From Anaerorhabdus sp036636695 (GTDB lineage: Bacteria > Bacillota_I > Bacilli_A > Erysipelotrichales > Erysipelotrichaceae), in the NCBI RefSeq assembly GCF_036636695.1, contig NZ_JAVWNW010000005.1: a stretch of 64,000 nt of DNA. One strand, given 5' to 3'. The notes beneath the pieces were generated by a model. It did not search any database. It was not told the DNA's origin and was given only the letters and a program-made list of their open reading frames with translations. The position numbers and the translations under genes are program-made. Below, one piece after another: positions 59,763-64,000 of this stretch; position 1 is the stretch's first letter; every line of letters starts with the position of its first letter.

Positions 59763-60602
59763 ATGATAAAAATTGCAGTACTTGTTGACTCGTCAGCAGA
59801 TATTACAAAGGAAGAAGCGAATGAATTAGGAGTTCATGTAATTCGTATGCCACTGACTATTGATAATGAAGATGTTTTAGAACATGATGGTATATCAACT
59901 GAAGATTTTATAAAAAGAATGAGAGAAGGAGCTATTGTAAAAACTTCTCAACCATTACTTGGAAATCTTGTACAAACATGGGATAACTTACTTAAGGATT
60001 ATGATCAAATACTATTTCTACCATTATCATCAAATTTGAGTGGTACTTATGGAAGTGCTGTTCTTGCAAGTAAAGACTATGATGGAAAAGTTGTTGTTGT
60101 GGATACGAAAATGGCTTGTTGTCCATTACAATTTGCTGCACGTGAAGCATTAAAAATGCTTGATAAAGGACTAAGCGCTGAAGAAATTCGTGATAAAATT
60201 GAAAAAGAAACATTTATGTATGCGGCAATTGTACCAGAAAATTTAACATACTTAAAAAATGGTGGAAGAATATCACCAGCTGCTGCTGCATTAGGAAACT
60301 TATTAAAGATTATTCCAATATTGAAAGTTGAAGATGGAGCTATTGATGTGTACGATAAAGTTCGAACCAACAAAAAAGCATATCTTGCAGCTATAGAAGC
60401 CGTTACAAAAGTAGAAAATCCAGAAGATTACTATTGGTTTGTAGTTCATTCAGATTGCGAAGAGCTTGCAAAAGAATACAAAAAAATAGTAGAAGAAAAA
60501 GTCAATCAAGAAGTACTAATTAAGCCTATTCGTGCTATAATAATGGCGCATACAGGACCTGGTACTTTAGGTGTTGGACATTTAAAGAAATTAAAGTACT
60601 AA
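59763..60602 (+). CDS. DegV family fatty-acid-binding protein (FakB-like)
   Basis: A 279-residue DegV protein; members bind a fatty acid and present it to the kinase FakA. It begins IAVLVDSSADITKEEA and has the lipid-contact block VKTSQPLLGNLVQTWDNLL with LPLSSNLSGTYGSA, and VDTKMACC in the middle. AHTGPGTLGVG ends the protein. The ATG at 59763 has GAGGTG 6 nt upstream (the GTG at 59754 is part of it). TGGTATAAT at 59734-59742 is an extended -10. No fakA is in the window. Confidence 0.92.
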   Translation: MIKIAVLVDSSADITKEEANELGVHVIRMPLTIDNEDVLEHDGISTEDFIKRMREGAIVKTSQPLLGNLVQTWDNLLKDYDQILFLPLSSNLSGTYGSAVLASKDYDGKVVVVDTKMACCPLQFAAREALKMLDKGLSAEEIRDKIEKETFMYAAIVPENLTYLKNGGRISPAAAALGNLLKIIPILKVEDGAIDVYDKVRTNKKAYLAAIEAVTKVENPEDYYWFVVHSDCEELAKEYKKIVEEKVNQEVLIKPIRAIIMAHTGPGTLGVGHLKKLKY

Positions 60603-60626
60603 ATTCAGCATATGCTGAATTTTTAT
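60601..60626 (+). terminator. Terminator of the DegV gene
   Basis: AAATTCAGCA-TA-TGCTGAATTT with T residues following, starting at the stop codon. Confidence 0.78.
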
Positions 60627-60640
60627 GTTATAGGAGAAAA

Positions 60641-61324
60641 ATGATTTATACAATTAATGGAATCGACTTTAATGTTGAAATAGAAAGAAAGAAAAATAAG
60701 AATATGTATTTAAGAGTTAAATCTGATAATACACTTTTTATAACGGCACATCCTTCAGTGCCAGTAGAACAAATCTTTTCCTTCATCGAAGCAAGAGAAG
60801 ATTGGATACTTAAAACAGTTAAAAAAGTAAAAGAAAGAGAATTACAAAATCGTAGAGGAATACAAGGTCCCATACTTTATTTATTTGGCGAAAAAAAATA
60901 TGTACGCTATGAACTTGCAGCACGTTCGTATGTGCTTTTAGATGATGATATTATTACCTTTTATTTGAAAGAAATAACAGATACTGAAATCGAGAAAACA
61001 TTTGTAAAATTTGCCAAACCAATGTTAATGAAAATATTAGAAATACAACGAACACGATGGGATAGAGTTATTGAAATGTATCACATTAATAAACTTCCAA
61101 CAATTAAAATCAAATCACTTACATCAAAATGGGGGAGTTGCTTAGTTGAAAAAGCTGAGATAACAATGAATCTAAAATTAATTCATTATCCTTTGCAATG
61201 TATTGATTATGTATTGTGGCATGAGTATGTGCATTTAGTTGTTCCTAATCATTCTAAGCGTTTTTATGATTTAGTTGAATATCATATGCCAGAGTATAAA
61301 AATGCCAAAAAATTGTTAGTGTGA
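60641..61324 (+). CDS. YgjP-like (DUF45) metallopeptidase
   Basis: A 227-residue protein of the YgjP/WLM group. Family pattern: KKNKNMYLRVKSDNTLFITAH at the start, IKSLTSKWGSCLVE near residue 150, and the zinc site WHEYVHLVVPNHSKRFYDLV (HExxH plus distal His) near residue 190. Reaction unknown; some relatives are linked to restriction-modification or stress genes, but none is adjacent. AGGAG lies just before the ATG. Confidence 0.9.
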   Translation: MIYTINGIDFNVEIERKKNKNMYLRVKSDNTLFITAHPSVPVEQIFSFIEAREDWILKTVKKVKERELQNRRGIQGPILYLFGEKKYVRYELAARSYVLLDDDIITFYLKEITDTEIEKTFVKFAKPMLMKILEIQRTRWDRVIEMYHINKLPTIKIKSLTSKWGSCLVEKAEITMNLKLIHYPLQCIDYVLWHEYVHLVVPNHSKRFYDLVEYHMPEYKNAKKLLV

Positions 61325-61347
61325 TAAAGTTATAGTGGAGGTTTTGT

Positions 61348-62214
61348 ATGAACATTAAAGAAATCTTAGCAGTTGGAGACCAATACTTTACAAATGGTGT
61401 TGTTGGGACAGCCATATATTGTGTTCTTGTTTATATCTTTGGCGTAATTATTAAAAAACTGGTAGATCGCTATGTAAGCCATAAAATTAATAAACACGGT
61501 AGGGATGCACAAACATCTTATGGATTTATAAAAAATACTGTACACATGGTAGTAAATATTACGACAGTATTCTTAATGATAATGGAAGTAAAAGCATTTC
61601 ATCGTCTAGGAACAACATTCTTAGGTGCTTCGGGTATTATCGCAGTTGTACTTGGGTTTGCAGCTCAAGAATCAATGTCTAATTTTATTGGGGGATTCTT
61701 CTTATCTTTTTACAAACCATTTAAAGTAGGCGATATGATAAATATTCCAGATAAAAGCTTAGTCGGAACGGTAGAAGAAATAGGAATGAGACATACCGTT
61801 ATTAGAACTTTTACAAATTCTAAAATTGTTGTACCAAATAGTGTAATGAATAATTCAATTATTGAAAATCGTAGTTTAGATATAGGAAAATATTGTAATT
61901 TTTTAATTATAAATATTAGTTATGCAAGTGATATTAGTAAAGCCTCTGAAATAATTCAAAGACTTGCTCTTAAGCATCCTAATTGTATTGATGCAAGATC
62001 AAAGAAAGAGAAAGAAAGCAATCAACCAATTGTTGCGGTTATTGTTACTGGATTAAAAGACTCTTCAATTGAACTAAGAGCTTCAATTTATAGTAAAGAT
62101 GTTTCATTGGGATTTACAATGTTATGTGATTTGAGAAAACAAATCAAAGAAACATTTGATGCAGAAGGAATAATCATTCCATTTCCAACACAAACAGTGG
62201 TTCTTAAGAAATAA
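61348..62214 (+). CDS. mscS: Small-conductance mechanosensitive channel MscS
   Basis: A 288-residue channel with three membrane segments. The pore helix region reads LGASGIIAVVLGFAAQESMSNFIGGFFL, followed by the beta domain FKVGDMINIPDKSLVGTVEEIGMRHTVIRT and the conserved VPNSVMNNSIIENRS. The C-terminal domain is normal in size. It releases solutes on hypo-osmotic shock. GTGGAGG precedes the ATG. Confidence 0.95.
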   Translation: MNIKEILAVGDQYFTNGVVGTAIYCVLVYIFGVIIKKLVDRYVSHKINKHGRDAQTSYGFIKNTVHMVVNITTVFLMIMEVKAFHRLGTTFLGASGIIAVVLGFAAQESMSNFIGGFFLSFYKPFKVGDMINIPDKSLVGTVEEIGMRHTVIRTFTNSKIVVPNSVMNNSIIENRSLDIGKYCNFLIINISYASDISKASEIIQRLALKHPNCIDARSKKEKESNQPIVAVIVTGLKDSSIELRASIYSKDVSLGFTMLCDLRKQIKETFDAEGIIIPFPTQTVVLKK

Positions 62215-62280
62215 ACTGAAAGTTTTTCATAGATGTCCTGTGAAAGTATTGTGAATTTGCAAGAAAATGTCAAAAGCCTA

Positions 62281-62308
62281 TTGAATTAAATTTATAATCT
62301 ATTACAAT
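62281..62308 (+). promoter_or_regulatory. Promoter of the 34-codon gene
   Basis: TTGAAT (62281-62286), 16 nt, TACAAT (62303-62308); TATAAT at 62293-62298 is an alternative -10. Confidence 0.5.
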
Positions 62309-62343
62309 GAAAATATAGAAACCTTTGAATGGAGTGAATCATC

Positions 62344-62448
62344 ATGAGAAAACAAGAAATGACTGTTTTCGTAATACAATTGATTGTTCAAGAAACTGTT
62401 AAGAAACCTGTTTTCAACGGGGTTCAAGGGAAAGTTGTGTATTTTTAA
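62344..62448 (+). CDS. 34-residue small protein
   Basis: A short reading frame with complete gene signals: a promoter, GGAGTGA 6 nt before the ATG, and a terminator directly after the stop. The product begins MRKQEMTVFVIQLIVQETV and ends GKVVYF; it has a hydrophobic middle but no full membrane segment and no signal peptide. I do not recognise it. It may be a small protein, or the transcript may act as an sRNA. It stands between mscS and the ankyrin gene. Confidence 0.55.
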   Translation: MRKQEMTVFVIQLIVQETVKKPVFNGVQGKVVYF

Positions 62449-62476
62449 GATGGACTTAATTGCGTCCATCTTTTTT
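62447..62476 (+). terminator. Terminator of the 34-codon gene
   Basis: AAGATGGAC (62447-62455) pairs with GTCCATCTT (62464-62472), with a T run. Confidence 0.9.
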
Positions 62477-62517
62477 GTTACACGATATCTGTTTGAGAAA
62501 TAAAGGAGGAGATTATT

Positions 62518-63186
62518 ATGGATCAAACAAACAAAGATTTTTTCGAAGCAGCTGCAGCAGGTGATTTTGCAAAAGTGTGTGCTGCCATATCAAAAGGTGC
62601 TAATGTGAATGTTAGCAATGGTGATGGAAGAACGGCATTGATGCGTTCAGCAAAACGTGGGTATGATGACATCGTTCGTTTCTTATTAGATAACGGTGCA
62701 GATACTCGTGCACGTGACAAGAATAATAAAACAGCTTTAATGGGAGCTGCAAAAAAAGGACATGTAGAAATTTGTAAAATGTTAGTTGAAGCAGGTGCTG
62801 ATGTTAATTCTCATGATAATAAAGGTAGAACAGCACTAATGCGTGCATCATTTTTAGGACAATATGATGTTGTTACTTTCTTAGTTGAAAAAGGTGCTGA
62901 TGTTAATAAAGCAGATGAAGATGGAAGAACAGCTCTTATGGAAGCAGTAAATGCGTTTAAATTAGATGTTATCAAATTTTTAATCGAACATGGAGCAACA
63001 TTGAATACTCAAGATAATATGGGATGTACTGCACTAATGCGTGCAAGTTATGGAGGATATGTTGATTTAATTAAATATCTACTTGATAATGGTGCAGATA
63101 AGGAACTCATTGATAATAATGGAAATAAAGCAATCCATTATGTTCGTAAAGAACTATTCGAAGAATTGAAAGAATATTTGAAATAG
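62518..63186 (+). CDS. Ankyrin-repeat protein
   Basis: A 222-residue protein made almost wholly of ankyrin repeats: about six units of 33 residues from residue 5 to 210, with the consensus DGRTALMRSAKRGYDDIVRFLLDNGAD. The repeats are capped by a short charged helix at the end. No signal peptide or membrane segment, so a cytosolic protein-binding scaffold is likely. AAAGGAGGAG precedes the ATG. Partner unknown; the EF-G-like gene starts 8 nt later and may be cotranscribed. Confidence 0.92.
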   Translation: MDQTNKDFFEAAAAGDFAKVCAAISKGANVNVSNGDGRTALMRSAKRGYDDIVRFLLDNGADTRARDKNNKTALMGAAKKGHVEICKMLVEAGADVNSHDNKGRTALMRASFLGQYDVVTFLVEKGADVNKADEDGRTALMEAVNAFKLDVIKFLIEHGATLNTQDNMGCTALMRASYGGYVDLIKYLLDNGADKELIDNNGNKAIHYVRKELFEELKEYLK

Positions 63187-63194
63187 GTGATGAT

Positions 63195-64000
63195 ATGAGA
63201 GACTATTTAGCGAACGAAGTAAGAAATATTGTATTATTAGGTCATAGTGGTTCCGGAAAAACAAGTGTCGTAGAAGCAGCATTGTATTACACGAAGAACA
63301 CAGATCGTATGGGTTCTACGTTAGATGGTACAAGTACATTAGATTATGATGCAGAAGAAGTTAAAAGAGGCGTATCAGTATATACTTCTTTAGCACCAAT
63401 TGAATGGAAAGATTGCAAAATTAATTTTATAGATACACCAGGTTATCTTGATTATGAAGGCGAAATGCTTAGTGGATTAGCAGTTGGTGATAGTGCATTA
63501 ATTGTTGTTGGAGCTAAGGATGGAGTTCAATCAGGAACTGAAAGAGCATGGAAATTAGTTACAAAGAAAAAACTACCAACGATTTTCTTTATTAATAAAA
63601 TTGACGAAGAAAATTCATCATTTGATAATACGTATAATCAATTACGTGATACATTTGGAAAAACAGTTATTCCATTTGAAGTTCCAATTATTGAAGATGG
63701 CAAAGTTGTTGGAAGTGTTAACATCTTAAGAAATAAAGCATGGTATCATGCAGACCGTACAACGCCAAAAGAAGTGCCAGATGATATGAAAGATATTGTT
63801 GAAGAATACTATAGTCAAATTGCAGAGGCAATTGCGATGACTGATGATTCATTAATGGAAAAGTTCTTCTCTGGTGAACGCTTTGATGAAAATGAAGTTG
63901 CGAAAGGATTACGTATTGGAGTTCGTAACGGTGATATTCGACCTGTTTATTGTGGAAGTGCAATTAATCAAACAGGTATTGAACGTTTAATGGATTTGAT
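63195..64000 (+). CDS. EF-G-like translational GTPase, 5' part
   Basis: The reading frame is open to the window edge (about 268 codons). GTPase motifs: G1 GHSGSGKTSV near residue 18, G3 DTPGYLDYEGEM near residue 81, G4 NKID near residue 135 and G5 GSA near residue 257. The P-loop with GHSGSGKT rather than AHIDAGKT marks the EF-G paralogue group, not canonical FusA. GGTGA lies before the ATG at 63195. Its role on the ribosome is not established for this group. The 3' end lies outside the window. Confidence 0.9.
   Translation, partial: MRDYLANEVRNIVLLGHSGSGKTSVVEAALYYTKNTDRMGSTLDGTSTLDYDAEEVKRGVSVYTSLAPIEWKDCKINFIDTPGYLDYEGEMLSGLAVGDSALIVVGAKDGVQSGTERAWKLVTKKKLPTIFFINKIDEENSSFDNTYNQLRDTFGKTVIPFEVPIIEDGKVVGSVNILRNKAWYHADRTTPKEVPDDMKDIVEEYYSQIAEAIAMTDDSLMEKFFSGERFDENEVAKGLRIGVRNGDIRPVYCGSAINQTGIERLMDL

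Noticed and set aside
62641..63100. DNA tandem repeat
   Set aside because: The periodicity reflects diverged ankyrin units in the protein; the DNA copies are not near identical.

Overview
The window is a gene-dense, AT-rich stretch of chromosome from a low-GC Bacillota (Firmicutes). Several features point to a fermentative anaerobe: a V/A-type ATPase operon, an Rnf ferredoxin/NAD-type electron-transfer operon with an ApbE flavin transferase, a pyrophosphate-type phosphofructokinase, the redox repressor Rex and a type III glutamine synthetase. T-box and SAM-I leaders and a sepF-ylmH-divIVA-ileS cluster fit the phylum. An Erysipelotrichia-like or clostridial relative is my inference; nothing in the sequence names the species. 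I see no phage, insertion sequence, CRISPR array or rRNA.

Layout. 0.2-3.7 kb: a small acetyltransferase, the tRNA t6A cluster tsaE-tsaB-rimI-tsaD, then rex. 3.7-9.4 kb: T-box/asnS, a LicD-family protein, an ABC-F protein and the phosphofructokinase. 9.4-14.1 kb: single-gene regulators and enzymes (XRE membrane regulator, DtxR-type repressor, diguanylate cyclase, TfoX C-domain protein, VOC protein, S41 lipoprotein). 14.5-21.0 kb: a complete Ami/Opp oligopeptide transporter with two promoter/palindrome regions. 21.1-23.0 kb: two related XRE regulators and a DUF3899 protein. 23.0-31.5 kb: V-ATPase operon (G/H-like, C, I, K, F, E, A, B, D). 31.6-37.5 kb: a YdeI/OmdA remnant, a GNAT enzyme, sepF-ylmH-divIVA and T-box/ileS-DUF1653. 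37.5-49.2 kb: a Crp-family regulator divergent from a YdcZ transporter, an EEP hydrolase, an orphan PTS IIB, a Cof phosphatase, metK with SAM-I riboswitch, a YbaK deacylase, an AI-2E family permease, glnN, a NifU-like protein, a YuiD-like protein, an S1 protein and pgi. 49.3-56.1 kb: apbE divergent from rnfCDGEA-(58-aa protein)-rnfB. 56.1-64 kb: a CpaB-like protein, an M28 peptidase, a lipoprotein, a hypothetical protein, tRNA-His, DegV, a YgjP-type protein, MscS, a 34-codon gene, an ankyrin protein and the start of an EF-G paralogue.

The most unusual part is the Rnf operon. RnfD and RnfG each end in a nearly identical 130-residue FMN-bind-type domain carrying a Dxx(S/T)GAT flavinylation motif. 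A 58-codon membrane protein with four cysteines lies between rnfA and rnfB. RnfB is only 91 residues and lacks the usual ferredoxin-like domain. With the divergent apbE this describes an Rnf variant with extra flavins outside the membrane and a reduced ferredoxin-side subunit. Rnf and the V-ATPase would be coupled through a shared ion gradient (inference). Other leads are several well-formed palindromes placed over promoters, a 34-codon gene with its own promoter and terminator, and T-box acceptor-pairing bases that match the discriminator of the cognate tRNA.
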